A stretch of DNA of 64,000 nucleotides from Pomphorhynchus laevis (Eukaryota > Acanthocephala > Palaeacanthocephala > Echinorhynchida > Pomphorhynchidae). The stretch spans positions 1 to 64,000 of the forward strand of contig WNNJ02003733.1 in the NCBI GenBank assembly GCA_012934845.2, given 5' to 3'. The position numbers and the translations under genes are program-made. Positions 1 through 10,135 of the stretch are shown here, one piece after another. Position 1 is the stretch's first letter. The number at the start of each line of letters is the position of its first letter. The notes below the pieces were generated by a model. The model did no database searches. It worked only from the letters and a program-made list of their open reading frames with translations, and had not been told where the DNA came from.

Positions 1-350
1 AAGCAGTTGCGAAAATTAATGATTTATTTAAGACGTTTCGGCGATTAAGCCTTTGTCAATCTAAAATACAAGCAATACAAAATACAAATCTCAATATATA
101 CATGCTCAACTATGTTATGTCTTTCCACCTAAAAAGATAATTATCATTACATCCGTATGGTTCATCTGAAAATAGATATCCTACTAATTGTTGTTCTCTA
201 AACATTCTTTCTTTATTATCTTTAATGTCACTCTCTATTACAACATATTCCATTGCATCGTCATTCCCATGAGAGAGCATGTGGGAAATTGCACCGTCCA
301 TCGCCTTTTTGTTTTTGTATTGTGATCGTCTCAAGTTAAGGCGGCGTGCC
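1..350 (-). mobile_element. Canonical Penelope-like element, 3' end with GIY-YIG endonuclease C-terminus
   Basis: The minus strand (about 350 down to 110) reads as the C-terminal half of a GIY-YIG endonuclease, including LRRSQYKNKK, an acidic stretch, REQQLVGYLFSDEPYGCNDN and a short tail. The E-x5-G-x-L-x3-PYG-x-N pattern is how the endonuclease of endonuclease-bearing PLEs ends, and the copy at 50460-50730 shows the same pattern. The domain would nick target DNA for target-primed reverse transcription. Only this end is present: no reverse transcriptase lies upstream, because the piece stops where a Naiad-type element begins near 355. The PLE assignment is fairly secure; the clade is not determined. 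Confidence 0.6.
31..60 (-). ncRNA. Hammerhead-like hairpin at the PLE 3' end (decayed)
   Basis: On the minus strand a GGC/GCC stem is followed by GAAACGTC, the stem II-GAAA part of a hammerhead ribozyme core as found in the pseudo-LTRs of canonical PLEs. The first half reads TTGACAA instead of CTGANGA, so it is not expected to cleave. It lies just beyond the endonuclease reading frame, where such motifs are known in this class. Confidence 0.35.
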
Positions 351-354
351 TTAA

Positions 355-1525
355 CATGGATAAAATTGAATTAATAGGATCTTTAAAATATTTCGGTAAA
401 TCAAAATTATTTAAAAGTAGGGACATATATATTTAGACAAGTAAAATGTGTTCCAATGGTAGGTAATAGTAGCCCAATTATAGCTGACTTGTATGAAGCT
501 TTATAGAATATGAATTTGTTCATAATTGTGTAAGAACTAAATCTAATATATGAAATATATGTTTCGATACAGTGATGATATATGTGTATTTAATTCTAAT
601 AATTTTAATTCTAATAATTTCCACCCATTGGTAAAAATATTACCACCCATTTAACAATGGGTGGTACTAGTAGCCCAATTATAGCTGACTTATTTTTAAG
701 CTTTATAGAATGTAAATTTGTTCATAACTGTTTAAAAAATAAATCTAAATTATACAAAGATATGAAAAATATGTTTCCATATATCGACGAAATATGTGCA
801 TTTAATTCTAATAATTTTTATTCATGAAGCGAACCAATTTATCCAGGGAGTCTTATTCTTAATAAAACCAATATTAATGATAAAGAAGGTATATATCATA
901 AAATTAACATAAATTAAAACTACTTTGAATTTGTATCGTAAAGATGACATATTTAAATTTACAATAAACATATTTTTGCGTGAGCATTTAAGCATACCAT
1001 ATAATATAGAATATAATACATAAAATAATGAAATTTTAAGAATTTCAACAATTTTTACGATATTGGTTTTCTTCAAAATCGTTTAAATAATTTAATATAT
1101 TTATTAAATTTATTTATTATTTGTTATTTATTAATTATTTGACTAATTATTTATTAATTATTTGATAAATAATTTAATAATTTAAACTAGGTTACTATAA
1201 AGATATCATTCAACAGAAAATAATAAAATATATAAATCAACACAATAATCATTTGCGAAAAGTTTTATGAATGGATAATAAATAATAAAAATGTCTTTTT
1301 TAAAATATACTTTGTATTAGAATAAAAGACAATTTTATTCGAATAAAAGTGTATTAGAATAATATAATTGTGTAAAATGCTTTTCATCAGAGGAAATACG
1401 TTATGAGCATGTATTTTGCACTGCTGCTACGTTGGGTGAACGAATAAGTGTTAAAACCTGATATCATAGCAGTTCATCCTGATGACATTTAATCCTTATT
1501 CTGATACATCGTATGTTTTTTTGTC
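355..1525 (+). mobile_element. Naiad-type Penelope-like element, 5'-truncated, with internal duplication
   Basis: From 355 the sequence follows the RT region of the better copy at 25171-26410: pieces encoding SSPIIADL, the F-x-YEFVHN segment and, in degraded form, the YIDDICVF catalytic motif. The segment from the GGxSSP motif onward occurs twice (about 458-600 and 645-830), joined by a small palindrome. The RT end runs to about 1270, followed by a structured tail (1351-1507) and a short pseudo-LTR remnant before an L2 fragment starts. It is non-coding and clearly old: no frame stays open for long. The family is inferred from the copies at 25 kb and 47 kb. Confidence 0.6.
1351..1507 (+). other. 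Naiad structured tail, divergent copy
   Basis: It begins with GTATTAGAATAA and ends with CCTTATTCTGATAC, which are near reverse complements, and encloses an AAATAC...GTATTT hairpin and a CTGATGA stretch, as in the copies at 18796, 26419, 44482 and 47994. This is the most diverged of the five. Confidence 0.45.
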
Positions 1526-1530
1526 AATTT

Positions 1531-1578
1531 ATAACATCATCCATCATCATAACATCATCCATCATCATAACATCATCC
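1531..1578 (+). repeat. Short tandem repeat, 18-bp unit
   Basis: The unit ATAACATCATCCATCATC is present about 2.7 times. It sits exactly between the Naiad remnant and the L2 fragment, so it may have formed at an insertion junction. Confidence 0.7.
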
Positions 1579-1584
1579 TACTTC

Positions 1585-2040
1585 TACCACACATCATCAA
1601 CTCCGCCGTATGAGTGCTCCTTCGTCTCCGTCGCCTTGACCACATATCCACGTATCTTGCTCAACTCTCCTGGCCCACCATCTACATCCGCATCAAACTC
1701 CGCCTTCTCGTAACTTTTCGTCTCATCGCTGTCGTCTCCCCATCGTTCATCAACCTTCCTTTCTTAAACGACACTCGTCCCATCTCTCCATCACTGCGTT
1801 CCCGTAATTACCTCTTAATCTACGTTCCCAATTACTCCAACAACTATGGTCTTTGATCTTTTCTTGTTGCCGCCCCACTTGCCTGGAATCAGCGTCCATC
1901 CTAAGTCCATAGCGCTCCGTCCTTTATCACATTTAAGCACGTCCTCCGTTCACACATTCTCGACACATGATTTACATTTTTGTTTCTTGTGGTCATGTAA
2001 GCGTGCCCCGACATACATTTGCTACGCAAAAATAAATGTT
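1585..2040 (+). mobile_element. L2-type LINE, 3' end fragment
   Basis: The segment matches the 3' end of the L2 copy at 35640-36090 almost word for word: the region encoding HIRIKLRLLVTFRLIAV, SPSFINLPFL, the RNYLL...YSNNYGLRS block and a WNQ-like end. It then runs into the family tail with TCATGTAAGCGTGC and an A-rich end near 2038. Frame breaks interrupt the reading. Only about 450 bp survive, as expected for a 5'-truncated LINE. Confidence 0.7.
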
Positions 2041-2041
2041 T

Positions 2042-2645
2042 TTTTTAACAATTTACTTTTATTTTTAATTTCAATTTTATTTTAATTTCAATTTTTAATT
2101 TTACGGATGCATAATAAACAATTTGCTGTATTATAATTTGCATTATTATTTGTATCAGTGTTGTAGATCCAAAACAATATTTTGACGTTTTGATCAATCT
2201 TATTTTTATTTTTTATTAATCTAAATATTAATGTGAAATTCATAAACAAAAGAGATTATATTTAATAGAAAATATGCCAGAATTCATTTTATTTATGGAT
2301 CTTACTTTCGAAAAGTTACACTTGCCAAATACAATTTTATTAAATTCTTACTTTTAAATTTGCTACATACTTTTAATTAGAAATTTCAGACATCTTATTA
2401 TATTGCTTTTTTCTAAATTTGTTATTAAAATATACTTTATTTTAAATTCCCTATTAAAAAGGTAGTTATTTTTAATGTAATGATTTCATTTTATTTCATT
2501 CTAAAATTGGTTGTGATCGCTACAATTTGTCGCTGCTATAATTTCGGTAGCACATGTCTACTGCATTCAGCGGCAATAATATTTTGCTGATGTGCTGTTG
2601 ATTAAACAGCACATCAGCAAATGCCTCATTAACTTAGATATTTTT
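2042..2645. other. AT-rich gap without genes
   Basis: I see no gene here. The stretch is dominated by runs of A and T. The only distinct structure is the perfect hairpin at 2583-2621, listed separately. Confidence 0.6.
2583..2621. repeat. Perfect inverted repeat, 17-bp arms, 5-nt loop
   Basis: The left arm TTTGCTGATGTGCTGTT (2583-2599) and the right arm AACAGCACATCAGCAAA (2605-2621) are exact reverse complements around GATTA. It stands alone in AT-rich DNA about 30 bp from the 3' end of the jockey-like LINE. A small foldback, a terminal inverted repeat or an RNA hairpin are all possible. Confidence 0.85.
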
Positions 2646-2750
2646 GATTATAATAATAATAAGATTTTCTTACTAGTACAAAAAACAGTGATAAATAATG
2701 TGATTAAAAAAGTAAGTCAAAAAAAGGAAAAACAAGAATCTCTATCTTTC

Positions 2751-5234
2751 TTATTCCAGTCTTCTTACTGATATTACAGCCTCAAATCCAGAGGGATCTG
2801 AGCCCCCCCAACCTATCACACACGCCGCCTTCCGACTGAACCAACCGGGGTCTTTCACTCCCCGAAGAGTCCAGTCGGTGCGGACTATGCTGGGTAACCG
2901 CGAGACGAGGAGCTTAAGAAACCTTAGTCTTTGCTCTGGGGGACGTCCTCTTGAAAAGAAGACTAATCCCGAGATAGCCCAAGTGCCCCAAAGGCGCACT
3001 TGGGTTTTCCCATTCAACGACAGATGCTGAGCCCGTTTCAGGGCCCACCTAGCTTTCTTCAGGATACGTTTGAGTCTATCCAGGTCAGCTTTCCCTGACC
3101 AGTTCACCGTAACGGTGAACCACAGGTATTTTACTCGACTTGTAAAGGTGGGCAGTGGTTCTGAGGCAAAAATGGAGGAGAGCGCAGAGAGTGCTAATGA
3201 CTTAAGTTTTTTCTTCGTCGCAGGTGATCCATGAAAGACAACCACCTGCGATTTGGCGGAGTTTAAAATAAGGTTAGATATGGGTAACTGATCTTTTAAT
3301 CTTAAAAAGAAACGGCTGATGTCAGAGACTACGTCTTTACACCTGTGTCCAGTGAACAGGGATGTGGTGTCATCAGCGTACACCACAAGACGTTGTTCGC
3401 GTTTAAATATTTTGAATAGATTAATAGAGGCAGCAAGATATAAGATAGGAGAAAGTGGGGATCCTTGAGGTACACCAGTAATAGGGTAGAACTGACGTGC
3501 ATCAGGGTCGTCTTCATAGTAAAATCGCTTGGTATACAGCAGGATCTCCACCCTGTTCACAATTCTCGCAGGCAACCCGAGGGACCTGAGAGAAGAGATC
3601 ACAAAAGGAATGGAGATGCGGTCAAATGCAGCAGAAAAGTCAAGGAAAACAGCCACAACTAGACGATGGCTATTATCCCGACAAAACTGCTCCACCTCAC
3701 CAACTGCTGAATGGACCGAGCGACCTTTGACGAACCCATGAAAGCTTGGAGGGATCAAATTACGCCTACTTAAATGGTCGCGGATTTTACGCGCAAGCGC
3801 TTTTTCGTAAATCGATATGAGGGCATTTTGAATCGAAATGGGTCGCAGATCTTTAGGGCATGAGCAGGATTTTTTCTTAGGAAGAAAAACTCGCTTACTA
3901 TTATTGATGCCTGCTACATCGGATGGGGATGCTAAAAGCATTGAGACGGCCACCTCTCTTCTCTGATCAGCTGTCAAAAGCTGACAAACACGAGAAGAAA
4001 GTGGAGCGAAGGATTTGGAGGTGCCCGGGAGTGGACCCCAGGAGTTAAGAATATCCGTAACAGATATATCCCTACTCCTGAAGTTACACCAAGGCGGGAT
4101 TGGTTGAGGTGATTGAGTGGCTCCATAGTACTGTAGGGTTAGTGACTCCTCCAAAACGTTTTCAAGGCCTACATTCCCTATCCAACTCAATGCTCTATCC
4201 TTCCAGCAAACAAACTTCTCCTTCTTGAAAATCTTCCAAAAGGAAGACTGAGAAGGATTAAGACGAGCGATACTCGTCCTATCCCTACTCAGCTGGAACC
4301 TGTATCTAGTGCTCCAGTATTCATTCGAGAGGGCCTGTTTGGCGGAAGCAGAGAGATTAGGGAGGTTCAGTAATTTTGCTAGGACCTTGAGTTTCGTCGG
4401 AGTGGGATTGTATATACGACCTTTATAGGTAGTCGATAGAATCGCTGTAGCTTGCGAAGAGAGGTAGGTATTGAATTCGGTTAAACTCTCATTTCCTATT
4501 CTGGGGAAGAGTCGGATTGCCGCCTGAAAGAAGGCCACTCTGATCGGATCAAAGTGAAACCTCCTTCTCAGCAACGTATCCTCCTCTATCCTCCAACGAA
4601 TGAGGTCATGAGAGGTGGACAATTGCTGGCGCGACTGCTCCGTGCAGAGGGGTTTTAACAGCCACCTCGAGTGAAGCAGTAAAATGTCGAGGATTGAATT
4701 TGTTGATGTGCAATGAAAGGTAGGGGATGGTGGTTTGTGAATAAGATAACCATTCCTAGCTCTGCGAAATGCTGCATTGATCCAACGACCAGTTCTGTCG
4801 TTAAAATCCCCAAGTATCATGTCATAACCGCTGTCAATAATACTATCCAGGAGTTCACGGTTCTTGTGAATTTGCCCTGGACGGATGTAGACATTGGCTA
4901 GACTGAGGAGTTTACCGTTCTTACTAAGTGAAACTACTAAACAAGACATGGCTGGACAAGTAAAGTTTAATAGGAGGGAGGATCTTAATGAGGATTTAAC
5001 TAAGGTCAAGAGTCCTTGAGACGAAGAGGAATGAGGTGGGGTTATATACGGAGTATAGTGGGAACATATATGCTTTGGGATAAATCGAGTAAGGTCCTGG
5101 GGGAGACGGATAGACCGCGTCTCCTGAAGGACTATAACATCTGCGTCTCTACCAGATAGAAGTCTAAGGGCAGAAGCACCTCCCGAATTCCACTGAATGA
5201 TATTCAGTGAAAAAGGCTCGGGTTTACTCACCAT
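2751..5234 (-). CDS. LINE ORF2: AP endonuclease and reverse transcriptase
   Basis: The 827-residue protein starts with an apurinic-like endonuclease (about residues 8-230): IIQWNSGG, VIVLQETR, MILGDFNDRTGRW, LDILLLHSRW and TSHDLIRW hold its conserved acidic, Asn and His positions. The reverse transcriptase follows at roughly residues 430-700: LRPISIQNALISIYEKAL, GFVKGRS, the catalytic FLDFSAAFDRI, GVPQGSPLSPILYL, the YADD box in LVVYADDTT, and LNSAKSQVVV. It would nick target DNA and copy the element RNA there. The later YLGFT box of sister copies reads YLWFT here, possibly a damaging change. The C-terminal region has no RNase H signature. The frame is uninterrupted. Placement in the jockey group is by motif style. 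Confidence 0.88.
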   Translation of the reverse strand: MVSKPEPFSLNIIQWNSGGASALRLLSGRDADVIVLQETRSIRLPQDLTRFIPKHICSHYTPYITPPHSSSSQGLLTLVKSSLRSSLLLNFTCPAMSCLVVSLSKNGKLLSLANVYIRPGQIHKNRELLDSIIDSGYDMILGDFNDRTGRWINAAFRRARNGYLIHKPPSPTFHCTSTNSILDILLLHSRWLLKPLCTEQSRQQLSTSHDLIRWRIEEDTLLRRRFHFDPIRVAFFQAAIRLFPRIGNESLTEFNTYLSSQATAILSTTYKGRIYNPTPTKLKVLAKLLNLPNLSASAKQALSNEYWSTRYRFQLSRDRTSIARLNPSQSSFWKIFKKEKFVCWKDRALSWIGNVGLENVLEESLTLQYYGATQSPQPIPPWCNFRSRDISVTDILNSWGPLPGTSKSFAPLSSRVCQLLTADQRREVAVSMLLASPSDVAGINNSKRVFLPKKKSCSCPKDLRPISIQNALISIYEKALARKIRDHLSRRNLIPPSFHGFVKGRSVHSAVGEVEQFCRDNSHRLVVAVFLDFSAAFDRISIPFVISSLRSLGLPARIVNRVEILLYTKRFYYEDDPDARQFYPITGVPQGSPLSPILYLAASINLFKIFKREQRLVVYADDTTSLFTGHRCKDVVSDISRFFLRLKDQLPISNLILNSAKSQVVVFHGSPATKKKLKSLALSALSSIFASEPLPTFTSRVKYLWFTVTVNWSGKADLDRLKRILKKARWALKRAQHLSLNGKTQVRLWGTWAISGLVFFSRGRPPEQRLRFLKLLVSRLPSIVRTDWTLRGVKDPGWFSRKAACVIGWGGSDPSGFEAVISVRRLE

Positions 5235-5382
5235 TGTGTTAGATAAGATGGACGGGGGAAGCTATCCTAGACAGAGCTAGGTGCGAAAAGGTTGCCCTTC
5301 CCACCACTAGCTCCATCCAGGGTCGCAACCCCTAGAGCAATATCTTCATTTCCCAAGGCCAAATTCAGGAGCTTTCCAATTT

Positions 5383-6294
5383 TTATTGGGGGGGGACGGT
5401 CCGGGCGGACGCGCCCCTTTTCTTTGATTTAGGAATAGCAACTTCGGACGGTACTGGCGGCGCCGAAAGGAGGGCCCCTAGAAGGGGGGCCAGCATTTGC
5501 TGGATTTGTGCTAAAATCGTCTTTTTTGTGTTATCCAATAAGTATAGTAAATCTTTGTTGGAAACTGAATCGGAGGAACTATCGGTCGTGACTTTGGCAT
5601 AGCTTTTGTTAGGGGAAGAAGCAACTGGCATATACTTATTTCGATATTCTTTAAAGGATCGGCAACGGTGGGACCACGCCGGGTGATCTCCGCCACAGTT
5701 ACAACAGACTGGATTGGCATCACATCTGTCACCACTCGACAAGGAGGGGCATAGAGCGTTCGTGCAGACGCCGCATATTTTTAATTCTTTACAAGTGGAG
5801 GCCCAATGCCCCCACCTATGACAATGATTACAATGAGGAAACGTCAAGTTGTTTGTTTCTATGATTGAGAACTTTAAATTATATCCTATAAAGGGATTAA
5901 CTGAATTTGTGCACAAGGTGTGTGCGTTATCAACATCGCAGGTGACGAACGCCACTGAGAGAGCGTCCCCGGATTTGAAATTTAAAGTCCGAATTGAGCC
6001 GAGTTTATATTGTTTTTTGAGAATCTCAGTGTCTTTAGCATCCAAAAACTGAGGAAAATTAGTGACTTTTAATGTAGCCTGGATAGGCTTTAGCTCTAAT
6101 GTTCCCAATTTGGACAGATGTTTGTCGAAGTAGGATTTATAAGCTACCATCAGATCGTGTGTAGCGAACGAAATTCTTAATGAATTTGATATTATCTTGA
6201 TATTATTGAAGACTACCCTGTTTGGGTAGTCTTGTACAAACTTTCGTAGAAACACATTGAATAACAAATGCCTTTCGGTGGGCTTGGTGGCCAT
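5383..6294 (-). CDS. LINE ORF1: nucleic-acid-binding protein with three zinc knuckles
   Basis: About 303 residues from the first ATG in frame (6294). Residues about 150-205 hold cysteine/histidine clusters of the zinc-knuckle type, C-x2-C-x4-H-x4-C (CNHCHRWGHWASTC) followed by two more including CCNCGGDHPAWSHRC. This is the usual end of ORF1 proteins that coat LINE RNA. The end is basic (KSKKRGASAR). The frame stays open upstream of 6294 and encodes GELPPLRKQNN, which aligns with GKLPPFPKLRN after an ATG in the sister copy at 62096. The original start was therefore probably a little upstream and has been lost, or initiation is not at AUG. ORF2 begins 148 bp downstream. Confidence 0.8.
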   Translation of the reverse strand: MATKPTERHLLFNVFLRKFVQDYPNRVVFNNIKIISNSLRISFATHDLMVAYKSYFDKHLSKLGTLELKPIQATLKVTNFPQFLDAKDTEILKKQYKLGSIRTLNFKSGDALSVAFVTCDVDNAHTLCTNSVNPFIGYNLKFSIIETNNLTFPHCNHCHRWGHWASTCKELKICGVCTNALCPSLSSGDRCDANPVCCNCGGDHPAWSHRCRSFKEYRNKYMPVASSPNKSYAKVTTDSSSDSVSNKDLLYLLDNTKKTILAQIQQMLAPLLGALLSAPPVPSEVAIPKSKKRGASARTVPPQ

Positions 6295-6409
6295 AATAAT
6301 CGCCAAATTGTTTTGTTTTCGTAACGGGGGGAGTTCCCCCGAGTCAGAATTTATGTTAACTGAAACATCACTTACCTGAAAGTCTTGTAACGTCGATTAA
6401 AAGTTAGAA

Positions 6410-7005
6410 AATACATTCTTTCCATCTGAATTCATTGAAGTATCAGTGTTTTGCACGAAATGCATTTCCTTTTTTTTTGATTGTCTGGCTCGATCTAATC
6501 CAAATGCGTTTGTGTACTATACCAGGCAACAACAGCAGTGTTATACACTGTCCTTCTCTATATTCTATTTGGTATGGCGCTAACACAGTTGTTCCGATTC
6601 CAACACTGATAAATAGGTCATTGCACTTTCACCGCATTATCGTGTTCTGCTATAAAAATTGCTCTGTCGATACTTGATTCTTTACAAATTTTCACACCGT
6701 TCCTATACAATTTTTAACCACATGTTCCACTGATTATTTTAGAACGTAAGTGACTAGTTATACAAATGCTGTCAAAGCGTTTCATTGAACAGTTTTCCTA
6801 AGTTGTCACTAATAAAAAACAATTTACAGTTGCTTTAATGATAATAAACATTTAAGTGAACGTTTTTCATAAGTGTACTCTTTGTATATACTAAAAAATG
6901 TCAAAGATAAATGGACTATTTTCCGAATTTTTATAACGATTTCGTTATAAATCATGGTCTTTGGAAAATAAAATCACAAGTAGATTAAAATTCTCCATTG
7001 GTTTT
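6410..7005. other. Gap without recognisable genes
   Basis: No reading frame here resembles a known protein and no tandem array is visible. One small palindrome, ATAACGA-TT-TCGTTAT, lies near 6936. Confidence 0.5.
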
Positions 7006-7009
7006 GTGG

Positions 7010-7140
7010 TCAATCACACCCATAACGCAATCAGCGTTCCCTTGCTGTATTAGATAGATACTAGCTCTTGCACAGCCAGTTGTCCTCAAAATCCCAAACA
7101 GGCGTACGATAAAGGCTTTGGTTGCTGGGCCTTATGCGTC
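7010..7140 (-). mobile_element. RLE-LINE C-terminal fragment
   Basis: The stretch around 7090-7140 matches part of 60180-60240 (minus strand), which encodes FDAYGPSTKAFIACL. That is the region after the restriction-like endonuclease core at the C-terminus of this class of LINE. Only about 130 bp remain and no frame is open. It faces a second fragment of the same domain at 7320-7470 in the opposite orientation. Confidence 0.45.
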
Positions 7141-7319
7141 GCATGTTTTATAAATGAAATTTTAAACAATAATTTAATAATGATTATCATTATTAGCTAA
7201 GTTTTTAATCATTTAATTAATTTAAAATATGAGACGTTTAAAATATGAGATTAATTTAAAATAATTAATTTAAAATAGAATTAAATTAATTATTTAATTA
7301 ATTTAATTAATTGAAAATA

Positions 7320-7470
7320 TGAGACGTTGGGCGCGTTTGGCCAGAACGCATCAGCGTTCTTCGCAATGCTTGGAAAATTACTGCGCCGTCACTGTGGCGA
7401 CCATCAAGCCTATTCGTATCTGATCCAGCGCGTAAACCAGGCAATATAGATCGGAAATGCTAATTCAGTG
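7320..7470 (+). mobile_element. RLE-LINE C-terminal fragment, opposite orientation
   Basis: Read on the plus strand it encodes ETLGAFGQNASAFFAMLGKL, then HQAYSYLIQRVNQAI, a stop, and IGNANSVL. This is the familiar YLIQR-x3-AI-x-RGN-x2-S end of RLE-type LINE proteins. The fragment is about 150 bp. The domain call rests on remembered family patterns. Confidence 0.5.
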
Positions 7471-7539
7471 CTCTAAACTTTAAGTAATTCCATGCATTGA
7501 GGGAGATAATCATATGAATTTACCAAAAAAAAATTAAAA

Positions 7540-9360
7540 TATTAAGTTTTTAAAAAATGTGAAATACAAAAGAAACAATTCAAGGGAGATCAATGAAGTT
7601 TATTTCTTGATCGCAATCTTACATGCTCTCATGGACATTCGGGAGGAAATGTACGCAGGGAGTGAAGTGTCTCGAATTGTGCAAATGCCGATTCAGCCAT
7701 GTTTTACGGGAAGAATTGATTGTTCCCATGCGCTATTGCTCATTGCCATGTTGATAACCGATTGAAAAGTACCGCTCAACGTTTCATCGTATGTCTTTGA
7801 GGAGTCATCTAAGAAACATGAAGCATATCGTAAAATATACGTAAGCTTAGGAATATTATAACAGTTTCTTTAAAAAATAGCATCCTGCCTCGAAAGTTTT
7901 GTCAGACTCAAACTGACTAATTTTAATCTGGAGATAAAACTATCCAGATGCTCACTTACAGATTCAAGTGTGCCAATTAGTGATCCTAGTAATGTTGCAT
8001 TTTCATAATCAATGACAATTCACTCTTGCAGCTTGTCTTACAAGGCGTCTTCTGTACTTTGGTCATTTGCTATTATCTCACACATCGATAGGTTGAGCTC
8101 CAATCCAAGATTTGCTTCCCCCAGGAACTGAATGAGGCGAATGTCGGTCAGTATATCTTCTATTAGCCAACCCAATGCAGAATCATTCATATGCCAGACA
8201 CGGAAAGATTTCCCCGCCTTGCAATTTCATTAATTGTGAGACAAAATAGAAAGGGGCTCATCGTATCTTCCTGTTGAACACCCTCCAATCAGTCTATAGT
8301 GTGGTCTCCGTAGAAAATTCACGATAGGATACTTTAGCACGAATTGACGAAACAGGATATGCTTGGAAACTTTTCCTGAACGCAGTTTAACATCTCAGCT
8401 CTGCTCAGGCAGTTAAAGACATTTGAGAAATCTAAATTTATCATGACATAACCTGGCATTACTTAATGCTGTAGAAAAAATCTAACGCATGTACGGTGAC
8501 TTCAGTGCCTCCCGGAACACTTACACCTAATTGATGTGGCTCAAAATCCTTAATTAATATGTCACCTGCGTGACGAGCAGCATGTTTACCCGCGAGTCGA
8601 GAAGCGAGCATCCGATAGCTATGGGTCGAATGCCTCCTGCTTTTTTTCGTAGAGCGACTAAACATGCTCCAAAAAAGATATACTTTATTGATTTGGGGAA
8701 TTGCCCAGATAGTAGGAGTTAGGTGAATGAACAGATATAATGCTATAGCCTGCTATTGGTAATTCCAGATAACGGGCCCGTTAGGTCTTTGAGATGTTGG
8801 GGTGTTAGCCCATCTGGTCCGCTCGTAGATGTACTTAAGAAAGTTCTGATTGCATGCATAATTGAATCGTCTGTTACGGTAAAATTGCGGTTGCATTTGC
8901 CTGTAGCGTTTACGCTATTCTGCACGTCTTCTGTTGTTGTCAAATCAACAGAAGATATAGTATTTTATCATAAAACATCTCTCAGCCCGCTTTCACAAAA
9001 GACTCGCCGCTTTTGACTGCTTGATGGCTTAGTAGATGCTTAAAATTTGCTTCGTCTCTTCTGAAGGCTCCAACAAAGACTCGTCGCTGCTTACAAGTCT
9101 AATGGCACTTCTCAAATAGTCATTTTCTAATTTCTCTGTTACTTGCTTGCTTAGCCACTCGGATACTTTTTTAAGTGCTTTCGGTTTTCTGGCTTTATTA
9201 TAGTCTTTGTGGCGCGCAGGGCCCCGAGAGGTAATACCGTTAAAGACTTACAGTCTTCTTTGAGCAAAACTGTTAAACTGTTATCGTGAAAAACTGCTAG
9301 ACTGTTAAACTGTTCACGGGTAGCGCGTGGTATTCTCCGCACCGTACTCTTTTGCACACT
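7540..9360 (-). mobile_element. RLE-type LINE, decayed RT region
   Basis: On the minus strand I can follow, in order: a segment encoding KPENRKHLKKYPSG and KLENDYLRSAIRLVSSDES (9210-9090); FTVTDDSIMHAIRTFL and GPDGLTPQHLKDL (about 8890-8780); the RT fingers SLRRLAGKHAARHAGDILIK and PHQLGVSVPGGTEVTVHAL (about 8610-8470); a damaged catalytic region; and LGWLIEDILTDIRLIQFLGE with LGLELN (about 8180-8090). The GPDGL-PQHLKD, RRLAGK and LGV-x2-GG-E-x3-HA series is characteristic of one RT class that ends in a CCHC plus restriction-like endonuclease tail. Many stops and shifts make it a pseudogene. The endonuclease tail is missing here but stray pieces lie at 7010-7470. Confidence 0.6.
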
Positions 9361-9369
9361 AATTGATCA

Positions 9370-9970
9370 AGGCTCGAATTCGTTGAGCCTAAATTAACAT
9401 CCAAACCTTCAACCTCGCAGTCTATATTGCCTTAGTTAAAGGCTATCATCACACCAATTTGATACAGACGAGGGCTGACCAGCGCCTTGACAACTCATGC
9501 TGATTCCATGTTTGCATAACACGTCCTTTGACGGTATTGAAAAAATCTAAATAATAAGTGGGGCATTCTTGACGTTTGTCGGTTTGCCGACTGTTTGTTC
9601 GACTGTTGCTTGTCTTCCTCCTGATTGATTTCCTCCTCCTTCATCCAACCACAACCTTTTCATTCAGTCATATAGTTTGTTTTGGCTGGTCGTTGATTGC
9701 AATTGTAAGTTTTCTTATGCAATCAGTTGATCGATACTTATAGCTTTTATACAATGACTGTATTGCTTCTTAACCCTTTTTAATAGTTAAACCTTCGTCG
9801 ATATGAAATCGATGTGACAGATTTTAACAGTTGAACCTATTTGTCACTTTTTAATTTTGCATTAAGAATTGTATGTTATATACTTGAAATTAACTAATGT
9901 ACGTCTGAAATTGACGATTTGAAATCGACTATTATAAATATTTATAAGAATCAATACAATTTTTTAACCA
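9370..9970. other. Gap; contains a repeat shared with 60690-60860
   Basis: No gene is visible. The part 9585-9700 (GTTCGACTGTTGCTTGTCTT, then a CCTCCT-rich stretch and ATATAGTTTGTT) reappears, inverted and diverged, at 60690-60860. In both places it stands next to RLE-LINE remnants and upstream of an L2 copy, so it may be an untranslated region of one of these families. Confidence 0.5.
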
Positions 9971-9974
9971 GTTT

Positions 9975-10135
9975 AATAACTAAATTGCCGGCATCGATTT
10001 TATCAATCACTCCGCTGCGTTGGTTGGTCTTTACCTGAATCCAACAAAATCGGAGATCATATCTACAGTTCCAAACGTGATTCAGAAGCTTTCCTGCATG
10101 TTACCGGATGCCAGGGCAGTCACTCCAAGCACTAC
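9975..10135 (+). mobile_element. RLE-type LINE, small RT fragment
   Basis: The plus strand encodes GIDFINHSAALVGLYLNPTK, then SEIISTVPNVIQKLSCMLPD and ARAVTP. GLYLNPTKSEII fits the RT region just after the catalytic YxDD box (compare LGLELN at 8100). It is cut off by the short tandem array at 10118-10243. Confidence 0.45.

Larger units (their letters stand above)
2650..6405 (-). mobile_element. Jockey-like non-LTR retrotransposon (LINE), nearly complete
   Basis: On the minus strand the order is a 5' region, ORF1 with zinc knuckles (6294-5383), a 148-bp gap, ORF2 with endonuclease and RT (5234-2751), then a 3' UTR ending in a TTATTATTAT-type repeat near 2650. This is the standard two-ORF layout of the jockey and I superclades. 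At least five other pieces of the same family lie in the window (46260, 52110, 53545, 57290 and 62013). This is the only copy whose two frames both stay open, so it is probably the youngest of them. No RNase H domain is visible. Confidence 0.85.

Noticed and set aside
9151-9357. Possible host gene start near 9.3 kb
   Set aside because: Its downstream part aligns with the N-terminal side of the RLE-LINE RT, so it belongs to that element.
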